Positions 47,971 through 57,005 are shown, counted from the first letter of the stretch. The stretch is 64,000 nt of DNA from Actinoplanes philippinensis (GCF_900113015.1 NZ_FONV01000012.1:124001-188000); one strand, 5' to 3'. Notes: generated from the letters alone by a model not told the origin. Made by a program: numbers and translations.

Positions 47971-49779
47971 GTGGGACGGGTGCGTGATCCCTCCGTCTCC
48001 CGCTACTCGGCCGGCCGGCTCTCCCCGATCCGTCGCACGGCCGACCTGCGGCGGCTGCGTGACGAACAGTTCGACGTCCTGGTGATCGGTGGCGGCGTCA
48101 CCGGGGCCGGGGCCGCTGTCGACGCCGCGTCCCGGGGCCTCAAGGTGGCCCTGGTCGAGGCCCGCGACTTCGCCGCCGGCACGTCCAGCCGGTCCAGCAA
48201 GCTGATCCACGGCGGTCTGCGCTATCTGGAGCAGCTGGAGCTGCATCTGGTGCACGAGGCGCTGACCGAGCGTGGCCTGCTGGCCACCCGGCTCGCCCCG
48301 CACCTGGTGCGCCCGGTGCCGATCCTGGTGCCGCTGCCCAGCGCCGGCCTGCCGAAACGGGCCTGGCAGCGTGGGTATTACGGGTTGGGCGTGGCGGCGT
48401 ACGACGTCTTCGCCGGTCTCTTCGGCGCCGGCCGGGGCATGCCGCTGCACCGGCATCTGACCCGCGACGGCGCGCGCCACCTCTTCCCGAGCCTGCGCGC
48501 CGACCGGATCGTCGGCGCGATCCGCTACTTCGACGGCCAGGTCGACGACGCCCGTCTCGTGGTCAACCTGGCCCGGACCGCGGCCAGCCTCGGCGCGGCC
48601 GTCGCCACCAGCGCCCGCGTGGTCGGTTTCGTCCGCGAGGCCCGGCAGGTGGTCGGTGTCCGCGTGCGCGACCTGGAGGCCCCCGATCAAGAGCCCTTCG
48701 AGGTCCGGGCACGGACCGTCGTCGCCGCGACCGGGGTGTGGAGCGACGACATGTCGCAGATGCTCAACGACGTCGGGGTGCGCCCGGGCTTCCGGGTCCG
48801 CGCCTCCAAGGGCGTGCACCTGGTGGTCCCCCGCTCGGCGATCACCGGCGAGGCCGGGCTGATCCTGCGGACGGCGACGAGTGTGCTCTTCGTGATCCCG
48901 TGGGGCGGCCACTGGATCATCGGCACCACCGACACCGACTGGCAGCTCGACCGCGCCCACCCGGCCGCCTCGGCCCGCGACATCAGGTATCTGCTGGACC
49001 AGGTCAACACGGTGCTGGACCGGCCACTCACCACCGACGACATCGAGGGGGTCTACGCCGGGCTGCGGCCGCTGCTCTCCGGTGAGGCCGACTCCACCTC
49101 CAAACTGTCCCGCGAGCACGCCGTGGTCGAGCCGATGCTAGGGTTGATGCTGGTGGCCGGCGGCAAGTACACGACGTATCGGGTGATGGCGGCCGACGTG
49201 ATCGACCGCGCGGTGCGCCGCCTCGGAGGTCCCGAGCGGCCCTCCCGCACCGATGAGCTGCCCCTGCTCGGCGCGGACGGCTACGCCGCCGCGTGGCGCG
49301 ACCGGCACGACATCGCCCGGCGGCACGGCGTCACGGCGGGCGTCGTCGAGCATCTCCTGGAGCGGTACGGGACGCTCACCGTCCACCTGCTGGCGATGAT
49401 GGCCGCCCAGCCCGAGCTGGCCGTCCCGCTCGCCGGCGCTCCCGAGTATCTGGCGGCCGAGGTGGCGTACGCGGCGCTCGCCGAAGGCGCCCTCCATCTG
49501 GACGACGTGCTCACCCGGCGGACCCGGATCTCGATCGAGACCGCACACCGGGGCGCCGAGTCGGCCGAGCACGCCGCCCGGATCATGGGCGAGGCCCTCG
49601 GATGGGACGCGACCGTCCGGCAGAAGGAGATCGAGCACTACCTGGCCCGGGTCACCGCCGAGCGGCAGTCCCAGACCATGCCGGACGACGCGACCGCCGA
49701 CGCGGCCCGGATCGGTGTGCCGGACGTGCGCGGGCTGGCCGCCGACCGGAGGCTGCCGCTGCTCGAGATCGAGCTTTGA
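47971..49779 (+). CDS. glpD: Glycerol-3-phosphate dehydrogenase (FAD-dependent)
   Basis: About 602 residues from GTG at 47971 (47980 and 47932 are alternatives). The FAD-binding DVLVIGGGVTGAGAAVDAASRG, SSRSSKLIHGGLRYLE and GKYTTYRVMAADVID segments are typical of GlpD/GlpA. It oxidises glycerol-3-phosphate to DHAP at the membrane, passing electrons to quinone. The extended C-terminal helical domain is present. Stop overlaps the TTG of the next gene (TTGA). Confidence 0.92.
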   Translation: MGRVRDPSVSRYSAGRLSPIRRTADLRRLRDEQFDVLVIGGGVTGAGAAVDAASRGLKVALVEARDFAAGTSSRSSKLIHGGLRYLEQLELHLVHEALTERGLLATRLAPHLVRPVPILVPLPSAGLPKRAWQRGYYGLGVAAYDVFAGLFGAGRGMPLHRHLTRDGARHLFPSLRADRIVGAIRYFDGQVDDARLVVNLARTAASLGAAVATSARVVGFVREARQVVGVRVRDLEAPDQEPFEVRARTVVAATGVWSDDMSQMLNDVGVRPGFRVRASKGVHLVVPRSAITGEAGLILRTATSVLFVIPWGGHWIIGTTDTDWQLDRAHPAASARDIRYLLDQVNTVLDRPLTTDDIEGVYAGLRPLLSGEADSTSKLSREHAVVEPMLGLMLVAGGKYTTYRVMAADVIDRAVRRLGGPERPSRTDELPLLGADGYAAAWRDRHDIARRHGVTAGVVEHLLERYGTLTVHLLAMMAAQPELAVPLAGAPEYLAAEVAYAALAEGALHLDDVLTRRTRISIETAHRGAESAEHAARIMGEALGWDATVRQKEIEHYLARVTAERQSQTMPDDATADAARIGVPDVRGLAADRRLPLLEIEL

Positions 49780-50066
49780 TCCTCGTCGACGAGCCCCGCT
49801 GGCCGGGGCGGGGCCATCTCTGGTCCCACCTGGTCAGCGACGTCTCCTATGCCGAGCTGCACGCCTTCGCCGAGATGCTGGGCGTGCCCCGGCGCGGCTT
49901 CGACCGCGACCACTACGACATCCCGGAGGCCCGGTTCCGCAGCGCGTTGTGGCTGGGCGCCACCCTGCTGCCCTCCCGGGACCTGACCGCCCGTCTCCGC
50001 GCCTCCGGGTTACGCCGCCCCAAACACCTGGTCCGGCCTAGGCAAGCTCCGCCAGTTCGGCCTTGA
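49776..50066 (+). CDS. DUF4031 protein, TTG start
   Basis: 96 residues if initiated at TTG 49776, whose last two bases overlap the glpD stop. It reads MILVDEPRWPGRGHLWSHLV and has YAELHAFAEMLGVPRR, HYDIPEARF, LRASGLRRPKHL, the marks of DUF4031. Function unknown. The longer in-frame extension into glpD is a shadow. Its 3' end overlaps the convergent HD-domain gene by 29 bases. Confidence 0.8.
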   Translation: MILVDEPRWPGRGHLWSHLVSDVSYAELHAFAEMLGVPRRGFDRDHYDIPEARFRSALWLGATLLPSRDLTARLRASGLRRPKHLVRPRQAPPVRP

Positions 50067-50676
50067 GGTTGGCGCGGGCCCGCTCCTCCCACTCCTCGTG
50101 GATCGGGGCCAGCCGGTAGATCGACGGCAGGTTCAGCAGCTCGGTGAGCACCCGGGAGCGGCCGGCCCGGAACGCGTCGTCGGGGACGTGCGCGTACTCA
50201 CGACGGATCGCGCCGGCGTACGCGGTGTAGCGCTCGGCGTCGGCGGCGAGGATCGACAGGTCCGCGTCGCAGAGCAGCTCGCCGTCCGGGTCGTCCTCCT
50301 CGGTCGCGTGGCCGGCGGTCAGGTTGACCAGGCGGGCCACCTCGGCGGACACCTCGTCCGGGGCGCCCAGGCTCTGCAGCAGGCCGGCCGCGAACTCGGC
50401 GCTGTCCCGCTCGTTCGCGTCACCGAGGGCACGCGGGTCGTAGACGGCGTCGTGCAGCCAGGCGGCCAGCCGTACCCGATCGGGATGGGGGGTGAGGTGA
50501 GCGAAGCGATCGATCACCTCGAGCACCGACGCGAGGTGGGTCACGTCGTGGTAGTGGCGTTGCGGCTCGCTCCAGCGGCCCAGCAGGTATTGCGCGGCGG
50601 CGTCCAGGTCGGCGTCGTCAGCGGTGGCGCCGGCGCCGCGTGCCGCGGACCGGAAGGCATCGGGCAGAGATGTCAC
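50038..50676 (-). CDS. HD-domain phosphohydrolase-like protein
   Basis: 212 residues. HD-type metal ligands: HYHDVTHLASVLEVIDRF, AAWLHDAVYDPR, and CDADLSIL. Probably a hydrolase acting on a nucleotide or phosphate substrate. Predicted cytoplasmic; helical throughout. ATG at 50676. No substrate can be proposed. Confidence 0.8.
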   Translation of the reverse strand: MTSLPDAFRSAARGAGATADDADLDAAAQYLLGRWSEPQRHYHDVTHLASVLEVIDRFAHLTPHPDRVRLAAWLHDAVYDPRALGDANERDSAEFAAGLLQSLGAPDEVSAEVARLVNLTAGHATEEDDPDGELLCDADLSILAADAERYTAYAGAIRREYAHVPDDAFRAGRSRVLTELLNLPSIYRLAPIHEEWEERARANLKAELAELA

Positions 50677-50705
50677 CCAGGCATCCTGGCACGTAGGTTG
50701 AGATC

Positions 50706-51836
50706 ATGATCGGCCGGTTGACCGCCGCCCTGTCCCGGGGCCGTGCCGGGCTGATGCTCGCCGTGCAGGCCGGGCTCGCCGCGGGCCTCGCCTGGTTCGT
50801 GGCGCACGACCTGTTCGGCCGCCCGATGCCGTTCTTCGCGCCGATCGCCGCGGTGATCGCCCTCGGCTCCTCGGTCGGGCAGCGGCTGCGGCGCACCACC
50901 GAGCTGGTCGCCGGGGTCGCCGCCGGGATCGGCCTCGGCGACGGCATCATCCTGCTGATCGGCGCCGGCCCGGTCCAGATCGGGGTGATCGTGCTGCTGG
51001 CGGTGCTGCTGGCCACCGCGGCCGGCGGCGGGGCGCCGCTGATCGTGCAGTCCGCCTCGTCGGCCGTGCTCGTCGCCACCCTGACCTCGACCACCGGCCA
51101 GCTATGGACGCGCTTCCTGGACGCGCTGGTGGGCGGCGGGATCGCCCTGGTCGTGATGACCGTGCTGCTGCCGCTCAACCCGCTCACCGTGGTCCGCCGG
51201 GCCGCCGACCCGGCGCTGCGGGCGTTCACCGGAGGGCTGTACGACGCCGCGGCCGGCCTGGCCGACGCGGACGCCTCGGTGGTGCGGGCCGCGGTGGAGC
51301 GGCTGCGGGCGGCCGAGGGCACGTTCGCGGCCTTCAGCGCGGCCATCGACGCGGCCCGGGAAAACGTGGCGTTCGCGCCGGCCCGCTGGCGGACCCGGGG
51401 CGCTCTCGCGCAGTACGTGGAGGGCAGCGCCCAGCTCACCTACGCCCTGCGCAACGTGCGGGTGCTGCTGCGGCGGGCACAGACCGCGATCGAGGACCGG
51501 GAGCCGATCCCGGACGTGCTGCCGGTCTCGGTACGCCATCTCGGCGACGCGGTCGAGCTGCTGCGCCAGGAGTGGGACCGCGGCGACGAGCCGGTCGGCG
51601 CCAGGCAGCAGGCACTCCGGGCGGTCACCGAGTCGGGGCGCGCCTACCAGGCCGGAGTCGGGTATTCCGGCGGTGTGGTGGTGGCGCAGACCCGGACCAC
51701 GGTGGCCGATCTGCTGCGTGCCACCGGCATCGAGTACGCCGAGGCGACCCGGCAGGTGCGCGACGCGATCGGCTGGCGCGGGCGGCCGCACGGGGCCCGC
51801 CGAAAGCCGGGACGGTCCGGATCGATGCCGTCGTGA
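50706..51836 (+). CDS. FUSC-family membrane protein
   Basis: 376 residues. The N-terminal half has about four to five helices (LMLAVQAGLAAGLAWFVAHD, FAPIAAVIALGSSVGQRL, GVIVLLAVLLATAAGGG, LVGGGIALVVMTVLLPL), a fusaric-acid resistance (FUSC/ArAE)-like pattern. The C-terminal half is a cytoplasmic helical domain. Likely exporter of aromatic acids or similar, by family. ATG divergent from the HD-domain gene. Confidence 0.75.
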   Translation: MIGRLTAALSRGRAGLMLAVQAGLAAGLAWFVAHDLFGRPMPFFAPIAAVIALGSSVGQRLRRTTELVAGVAAGIGLGDGIILLIGAGPVQIGVIVLLAVLLATAAGGGAPLIVQSASSAVLVATLTSTTGQLWTRFLDALVGGGIALVVMTVLLPLNPLTVVRRAADPALRAFTGGLYDAAAGLADADASVVRAAVERLRAAEGTFAAFSAAIDAARENVAFAPARWRTRGALAQYVEGSAQLTYALRNVRVLLRRAQTAIEDREPIPDVLPVSVRHLGDAVELLRQEWDRGDEPVGARQQALRAVTESGRAYQAGVGYSGGVVVAQTRTTVADLLRATGIEYAEATRQVRDAIGWRGRPHGARRKPGRSGSMPS

Positions 51837-51893
51837 TCGGTTTCGGGCTCCTCGGGCCGGTCGGACGCGGCCGCGGTGACTACGCTGGCGGGC

Positions 51894-53720
51894 ATGGCCG
51901 ATGTCTCGCCGAGCGGAACGCCCGATCCCGCCGACCGCCCGCAGTCCGCCCCACCGGCTGCCCCTGAGCCTCCGGCCGACTCCGCGCCGCCGACGGTCGC
52001 CGCGGCTCCCGTCTCGCCGGGCGCCCCCGAGCCGCCGACCGTGCCGGCCCCCACAGGTTCGCCCGAGCCGCCGACCGCGCCGGTCTTCGCGCCGCCGGTC
52101 TTCGAGGAGCCGACGATCCGGCCGTCGTCCCCGGCGCAGGGCGCCTACCCGGCATCCCCGGCGCCACCGCAGTCGTTCGCGCCGCCGGCGTCACCGTCGT
52201 TCGCGCCGCCGGTGTCGGCCCCGCCGCCCGCGCCGGTGGCCACGGCGTATTTCACGCTGCCCGACCAGCAGGGGCCGCTCACGCCGGTGCAGCTGCCGAC
52301 CGGTCCGGAGCCCGTCCCGCCGTACCCGTCGGGTGGTGACCCGGCGAAGACCACGGTCCCCGGCCGCCGTACCGGTTGGCGCCGCTGGCTGCCGATGACC
52401 TCGGCGATCGTGGTGATCGCGCTGGTGGCCATCGGCATGCTCACCTATCTCGGCTACAACATCGGGGTCACCGGCCTGGCGATCGGCCTTACCGCGGCGA
52501 TCCTGCCGGTGCCGCTGCTGGCCAGCACCTTCATCTGGCTGGACCGCTACGAGCCGGAGCCGACGAAATACCTGGTCTTCTGCTTCGCCTGGGGCGCGGC
52601 GATCGCGACGGCCGTGGCCCTGGCGGTGAACACCGGTTCGGCCTGGCTGTTCGACCGGATCGGGCTGCCGGACGCCCTGGTCGCGGTGCTGGTGGCGCCT
52701 TTCATCGAGGAGTCGATGAAGTTGCTCGGCCCGCTGCTGGTCTTCTGGCGGCGGCGTTCCGAGTGGTCCGGCATGACCGACGGCATCGTCTACTGCGGCC
52801 TGTCGGCGCTCGGTTTCGCCATGGTGGAGAACGTGCTCTACCTGGGCGGGCACGGCTACGCGGCGGGCGAGGCCGAGTACGGCCCGGCGACCGGCCTGCA
52901 GAACGTCTTCCTGATCTTCATCGTGCGGATTCTCTTCACCGGATTCGCGCACCCGCTCTTCACCTCGATGTCCGGGATCGGCCTGGGCCTCGCGGCGCGC
53001 TCCGGCAACCGGACGATCCGGTGGCTCGCCCCGGTCGGCGGCCTGCTCCTGGCGATGATGCTGCACGGCATCTTCAACCTGCTGCCGACGATCTCCGCCG
53101 CCACCGGCGAAACCATGATCATGCTGTACGGCTACCTCGGCTTCATGGTGCCGTTCTTCTTCGCCGCGGTCGGCCTGGCCCTGGCGCTGCGCAGCTGGGA
53201 GGGCCGGCTCGCCGAGCGGGTGCTGTACCGGTACGCGGAAGCGGGCTGGTTCGCCCCGGCCGAGGTGGCCGCACTGGGCACGCTGGGTCGCCGGCACGCC
53301 GCCCGCGAGTGGGCACGCCGGGTGGCCGGTCCGGTGGGGCACCGGTCGATGCGCGCGTTCCAGTTCGCCGCGACCCGGCTCGCCCTGATCCGGGACGGCC
53401 TGGAGCGTGGCCTGCCGCGGACCCCGGTGGACCTGCAGCGGGCGGTCGACGAGGAGCGGGAGCTGCTGGTGGCGATCACCGGTTACCGGTCGGCGTTCGC
53501 CGGGCGTGACCCGCAGACGCCGCCGTCGTGGTGGGATGGGCGGAATTACCGGATCACCTTCCCGGACGGCGTGGTGCGTACCGTCGCGCCTCCGCCGGAG
53601 CCGGTGATGCCGGTGCCGATCGTCCTGCCGCCGCCACCGCCACCGGTCTACGGCGGGCCCTACGGCGGTCCGTACGGTGGCCCGCCCCCGTTCGCCCCGC
53701 CGCCGCAGCAGCAGTGGTGA
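51894..53720 (+). CDS. PrsW-family intramembrane protease
   Basis: About 608 residues from the ATG at 51894. A Pro/Ala/Ser-rich N-terminal tail (about 1-165) leads to a multi-helix domain. PrsW motifs: APFIEESMKLLGPLLVF (EExxK), AMVENVLYLGG and MLHGIFNLLP. The C-terminal 200 residues are cytoplasmic and end Pro/Gly-rich (YGGPYGGPYGG). By family it would cleave within membranes, releasing anti-sigma or similar factors. Substrate unknown. Confidence 0.85.
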   Translation: MADVSPSGTPDPADRPQSAPPAAPEPPADSAPPTVAAAPVSPGAPEPPTVPAPTGSPEPPTAPVFAPPVFEEPTIRPSSPAQGAYPASPAPPQSFAPPASPSFAPPVSAPPPAPVATAYFTLPDQQGPLTPVQLPTGPEPVPPYPSGGDPAKTTVPGRRTGWRRWLPMTSAIVVIALVAIGMLTYLGYNIGVTGLAIGLTAAILPVPLLASTFIWLDRYEPEPTKYLVFCFAWGAAIATAVALAVNTGSAWLFDRIGLPDALVAVLVAPFIEESMKLLGPLLVFWRRRSEWSGMTDGIVYCGLSALGFAMVENVLYLGGHGYAAGEAEYGPATGLQNVFLIFIVRILFTGFAHPLFTSMSGIGLGLAARSGNRTIRWLAPVGGLLLAMMLHGIFNLLPTISAATGETMIMLYGYLGFMVPFFFAAVGLALALRSWEGRLAERVLYRYAEAGWFAPAEVAALGTLGRRHAAREWARRVAGPVGHRSMRAFQFAATRLALIRDGLERGLPRTPVDLQRAVDEERELLVAITGYRSAFAGRDPQTPPSWWDGRNYRITFPDGVVRTVAPPPEPVMPVPIVLPPPPPPVYGGPYGGPYGGPPPFAPPPQQQW

Positions 53721-53727
53721 CGCGGGC

Positions 53728-54066
53728 TCAGAGGTAGAGGCCGGTCCCGTCCGACTCGACCCGGTTGGCCGCGACCGCGTGCACGTCGCGCTCGCGCAGC
53801 AGGACGTAGCCCTTGCCGTGCAGCTCGACCTCGGAGCGGTCGTCCGGGTCGAAGAGGACGCGGTCGCCGACCACGATCGACCGGACGTTGGGCCCCACGC
53901 CGACCGCGGTGGCCCAGGACAGGCGCTTGCCCATCGAGGCGGTGGCCGGGATCACGATGCCGGCGGTCGACCGTCGTTCCCCCTCGCCGCCGTCCTGGCG
54001 GACGAGGACACGGTCGTGCAGCATCCGGATCGGCAGTCCGGTCTCGGTACGGGTGTCGGCACTCAC
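53728..54066 (-). CDS. GroES-like co-chaperonin
   Basis: 112 residues with the cpn10 fold: IRMLHDRVLVRQD, GIVIPATASM, AVGVGPNVRSIVVGDRVLFDPDDRSEVELHGKGYVLLRERDVHAV as region. It is about 13 kb from groEL. The sequence is more divergent than classical groES and has a GTG start, so it may serve as an alternative co-chaperonin. It ends 8 bases from the PrsW stop (convergent). Confidence 0.82.
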   Translation of the reverse strand: MSADTRTETGLPIRMLHDRVLVRQDGGEGERRSTAGIVIPATASMGKRLSWATAVGVGPNVRSIVVGDRVLFDPDDRSEVELHGKGYVLLRERDVHAVAANRVESDGTGLYL

Positions 54067-54157
54067 GCTGCAGACGGTACGCCGCCGCGTGTGGGCCCTG
54101 TCGCCGGGTAAGGCATCGCGGGCATCCGCGTACTAGCGTGACTACTGCGAATTCGAG

Positions 54158-55429
54158 GTGGAGGGGGTTATCCGGTTGAACCGCTTCCAGCGCGTCCGGG
54201 ACAACCTGATCAAGGCCTACGACGCGGGCCGGCAGTCGGTGCGGCAGGCTCGGGCGGACCGTCCGGCGGAGCCTGATCGATATGACGAGTTCCTCCCGCA
54301 GACACCGGATGCCGAGATCGTGCACACCTCGACGAACAGCCGCGACGACGCCGACGTGCCGCAGCCCCTGCGCATCGCCGCGGCCTGGAGCTGGCGCCTG
54401 ATCGTGGTGGGCGTGATCGGCTGGGCGCTGCTGCGGCTGATCGGCATGGTCAGCATCGTGGTCGTCCCGCTGGCCATCGCGCTGCTGTTGTCCGCGCTGT
54501 TCGGCCCGGCGGTGGGCTGGCTGCTGCGGCTGCGCCTGCCCCGGTCGCTGGCCACCTTCCTGGTGCTGGTCACCGGCATCGGCCTGCTCGTGGGCACGCT
54601 GACCCTGGTGGTCAACGAGTTCATCGCCGGTGTGCCGAAACTGACCGAGAACGCCGCGGCCGGTGTCAACCAGATCCAGACGTGGGCCAAGACCGGCCCG
54701 CTGCACCTCTCCAACGACCAGGTGGCCCAGGCCATCGCCGCGGCGCAGGAGTGGGTCAACTCCAACACGGCGGCGCTCACGTCGACCGGCATCGCCACCG
54801 TCGCGACCATCGCCGAGCTGGCCACCGGCATGCTGCTGGTGATCTTCGCGACGTTCTTCTTCCTGCGCGACGGCCGGGCGATCTGGCGATTCATCGTGCG
54901 GCTGTTCCCGGTGAACGCGCGCTGGTCGCTCGCCGACGCGGGAGACGCCGGCTGGCGCACGCTCGGCGCCTATGTGCGGGCCACCGTGCTCGTCGCGTTC
55001 ATCGACGCGGTCGGCATCGGCCTGGCGCTGATGGTGCTCGACGTGGAGTTCGCGTTCCCGCTGGCCGCCCTGGTCTTCCTGGGCGCGTTCGTGCCGATCG
55101 TCGGCGCCAGCGTGTCCGGCGCGGTGGCGGTGCTGGTGGCGCTGGTCGACGAGGGCTGGGTGGTCGCCTTGATCACGCTGGGCGCGGTCATCCTGGTCCA
55201 GCAGATCGAGGGCCACATCCTGCAGCCGCTGATCATGGGACGGGCGGTGTCGGTGCACCCCCTCGCGGTGATCATCGGGATCGCGTGCGGCGTGGTGCTG
55301 GCCGGGATCATCGGGGCGCTGGTGGCCGTACCACTGATCGCCGTCCTGAACACCGCGGTCCGCCGCCTGTCCCGCCGCCGCCCGGAGGTCCCACCCCACG
55401 CCGAAGTGGTGACCAGCGGCGGAGCATGA
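54158..55429 (+). CDS. AI-2E family membrane transporter
   Basis: 423 residues, GTG start at 54158; a TTG at 54176 with GGAGGGGG upstream is a serious alternative. Eight or so helices: VVGVIGWALLRLIGMVS, LLSALFGPAVGWLLRLRLP, FLVLVTGIGLLVGTLTLV, and the C-terminal VPIVGASVSGAVAVLVALV, QQIEGHILQPLIMGRAVSVHPLAV (AI-2E family mark). Exporter or Na+/H+-type antiporter roles have been reported for the family; substrate unknown. Followed directly by a bidirectional terminator. Confidence 0.88.
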   Translation: MEGVIRLNRFQRVRDNLIKAYDAGRQSVRQARADRPAEPDRYDEFLPQTPDAEIVHTSTNSRDDADVPQPLRIAAAWSWRLIVVGVIGWALLRLIGMVSIVVVPLAIALLLSALFGPAVGWLLRLRLPRSLATFLVLVTGIGLLVGTLTLVVNEFIAGVPKLTENAAAGVNQIQTWAKTGPLHLSNDQVAQAIAAAQEWVNSNTAALTSTGIATVATIAELATGMLLVIFATFFFLRDGRAIWRFIVRLFPVNARWSLADAGDAGWRTLGAYVRATVLVAFIDAVGIGLALMVLDVEFAFPLAALVFLGAFVPIVGASVSGAVAVLVALVDEGWVVALITLGAVILVQQIEGHILQPLIMGRAVSVHPLAVIIGIACGVVLAGIIGALVAVPLIAVLNTAVRRLSRRRPEVPPHAEVVTSGGA

Positions 55430-55459
55430 AAATGGGGGCCCCGAGGGGCCCCCATTTTT
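55429..55459. terminator. Bidirectional intrinsic terminator
   Basis: AAAATGGGGGCCCC and GGGGCCCCCATTTT form a near-perfect 14-base stem with A- and T-runs on both sides, so it works for both convergent genes (AI-2E and sseC). Confidence 0.95.
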
Positions 55460-55473
55460 CAACAGAGCGTGGG

Positions 55474-55821
55474 TCAGACGGTCGCCACGTTCAGCGTGAC
55501 CTCGTTGACGCCGCGGGTGGCGTCGACGGCCAGCTCGCCGTTGCCGTGCCGGCTGAGCGCCCGCACGGTCCAGGAGCCGGGCGCCGCGAAGAAGCGGAAG
55601 ACACCCTCGGGCGAGGAGACGACCTCGGCGGTGAACTCGCCGGAGCCGTCCAGCAGGCGCACGTAGGCGCCGCCGACGACCTCGGCGTCCGCGTTGCGGA
55701 CGATGCCGGTGATGACCGTCTCCTTGGCCAGGTCCACGCTGCTGGGGAGGGGCGCGGACTGGTCCGGGGCGGCGCAGCCGGCTGCGACGTTGGAGGCGAC
55801 GTTCGTTGCGGGAGAAGTCAT
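55474..55821 (-). CDS. sseC: DUF1416 protein SseC
   Basis: 115 residues from the ATG at 55821. Core: ITGIVRNADAEVVGGAYVRLLDGSGEFTAEV and FRFFAAPGSWTVRALSRHG, a beta-sandwich-like DUF1416 fold. It follows cysA2 two bases after its stop, the same pairing as in mycobacteria, where SseC is linked with sulfur metabolism. Its exact role is unknown. One Cys near the N-terminus (AAGCAAPD). Confidence 0.9.
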   Translation of the reverse strand: MTSPATNVASNVAAGCAAPDQSAPLPSSVDLAKETVITGIVRNADAEVVGGAYVRLLDGSGEFTAEVVSSPEGVFRFFAAPGSWTVRALSRHGNGELAVDATRGVNEVTLNVATV

Positions 55822-55823
55822 GA

Positions 55824-56672
55824 TCAGGCCTTTCCGGGCTCGTCGCCGAGGGCGATCGGCACGCCGATGAGCGAGCCGTACTCGGTCCACGAACCGTCGT
55901 AGTTCTTCACGTTCTCGTGTCCGAGGATCTCCTTGAGCACGAACCAGGTGTGCGAGGAGCGCTCGCCGATGCGGCAGTACGCGATGGTGTCCTTGCTGCC
56001 GTCCAAACCGGCCTCGCCGTAGATCTTGGCGAGCTCCTCGTCGGACTTGAAGGTGCCGTCCTCGTTGGCGGCCTTGCTCCACGGCACGCTGATCGCGGTC
56101 GGGATGTGGCCACCCCGCTGCGACTGCTCCTGCGGCAGGTGAGCCGGGGCGAGCAGGCGGCCGGCGAACTCGTCGGGGCTGCGCACGTCGACCAGGTTCT
56201 TCACGCCGATGGCCTGGACGACCTCGTCACGGAACGCGCGGATCTCCAGGTTCGGAGCCTTGGCGGTGTAGGAGGTCTTCGCCCGGACCGGCACGTCCTT
56301 CGAGTACGGACGGGCGTCGAGCTCCCACTTCTTGCGGCCGCCGTCGATCAGGCGGACCTGCTCGTGACCGTACAGCTTGAAGTACCAGTACGCGTACGCC
56401 GCGAACCAGTTGTTGTTGCCGCCGTACAGGATCACGGTGTCGTCGTTGGAGATGCCGCGCTCGGACAGCAGCGCCTCGAACTGCTCCTGGTTGACGAAGT
56501 CACGCCGGACCGGGTCCTGCAGGTCCTTCTTCCAGTCCAGCTTGATGGCGCCGGGGATGTGGCCGCCGTCGTAGGCGGTGGTGTCCTCGTCGACCTCGAC
56601 GAAGACGAGGCCCGGGGTCTCCAGGTTCTGCTCGGCCCACTCGGCCGAGACGAGTGCGGTGTCGCGACTCAT
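55824..56672 (-). CDS. cysA2: Thiosulfate sulfurtransferase (rhodanese) CysA2-type
   Basis: 282 residues with two rhodanese domains. The active-site loop is CRIGERSSHTWF; the hallmark LYGGNNNWFAAYAYWYFKLYG and APAHLPQEQSQRGGHIP segments match mycobacterial CysA2. It transfers sulfane sulfur from thiosulfate to an acceptor. ATG preceded by GGGAGTGA. First gene of the cysA2-sseC operon, behind the cysteine-rich leader peptide at 56859-56936. Confidence 0.93.
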   Translation of the reverse strand: MSRDTALVSAEWAEQNLETPGLVFVEVDEDTTAYDGGHIPGAIKLDWKKDLQDPVRRDFVNQEQFEALLSERGISNDDTVILYGGNNNWFAAYAYWYFKLYGHEQVRLIDGGRKKWELDARPYSKDVPVRAKTSYTAKAPNLEIRAFRDEVVQAIGVKNLVDVRSPDEFAGRLLAPAHLPQEQSQRGGHIPTAISVPWSKAANEDGTFKSDEELAKIYGEAGLDGSKDTIAYCRIGERSSHTWFVLKEILGHENVKNYDGSWTEYGSLIGVPIALGDEPGKA

Positions 56673-56795
56673 CGGTTCACTCCCTGTGGAAGGTGGGTGT
56701 AGGGAGAGTCAGCGCACGGAGAGAGCTGATGTCGCACTCCGCGCGGACCCATCGGTAGGTGGGATCACGGGCTGCTGTGCGACGGCGCCACTGCC

Positions 56796-56811
56796 GGGCA
56801 AGTGGTTGCCC
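56796..56811. promoter_or_regulatory. Second hairpin in the cysA2 leader
   Basis: GGGCAA (56796-56801) and TTGCCC (56806-56811), four-base loop. It lies downstream of the leader peptide on the minus strand and might act in attenuation with the stop-codon hairpin. Confidence 0.45.
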
Positions 56812-56858
56812 TGGACCTAGCTAGAGCTTCAGAAGGTGCTCAGCACGAGGTGGCCCCG

Positions 56859-56936
56859 TCAGATGACGGGACGACACAGGCACGCGGCCACGCGGCACAG
56901 GTCGACCGCGCGCCTTTTCGTGAGCAACAGGCTCAT
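56859..56936 (-). CDS. Cysteine-containing leader peptide of the cysA2-sseC operon
   Basis: A 25-residue peptide, MSLLLTKRRAVDL then CRVAACLCRPVI, with Cys at positions 14, 19 and 21. The pattern M-S-x(2)-L-T-x-R-x(2)-V-D-L-C-R-V is the actinobacterial sulfur-gene leader peptide. Its stop codon lies inside a perfect inverted repeat, CCCGTCA-GA-TGACGGG (56855-56870). The cysA2 ATG is about 187 bases downstream. Cysteine-responsive attenuation by a poly-Cys upstream peptide is described for the homologous mycobacterial operon; the same mechanism is inferred here. The CDS is too short for standard gene callers. Confidence 0.9.
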   Translation of the reverse strand: MSLLLTKRRAVDLCRVAACLCRPVI

Positions 56937-57005
56937 GGGAAACGACCCTACCAGCGGGCCCAACTCTCGGAACAGGTCCGACCACGATCCGGGATCGGAC
57001 GGTCG

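Noticed and set aside
49293..50066. Plus-strand frame giving a longer DUF4031 protein
   Set aside because: Only the last 96 residues have DUF4031 features; the rest lies within glpD in another frame.
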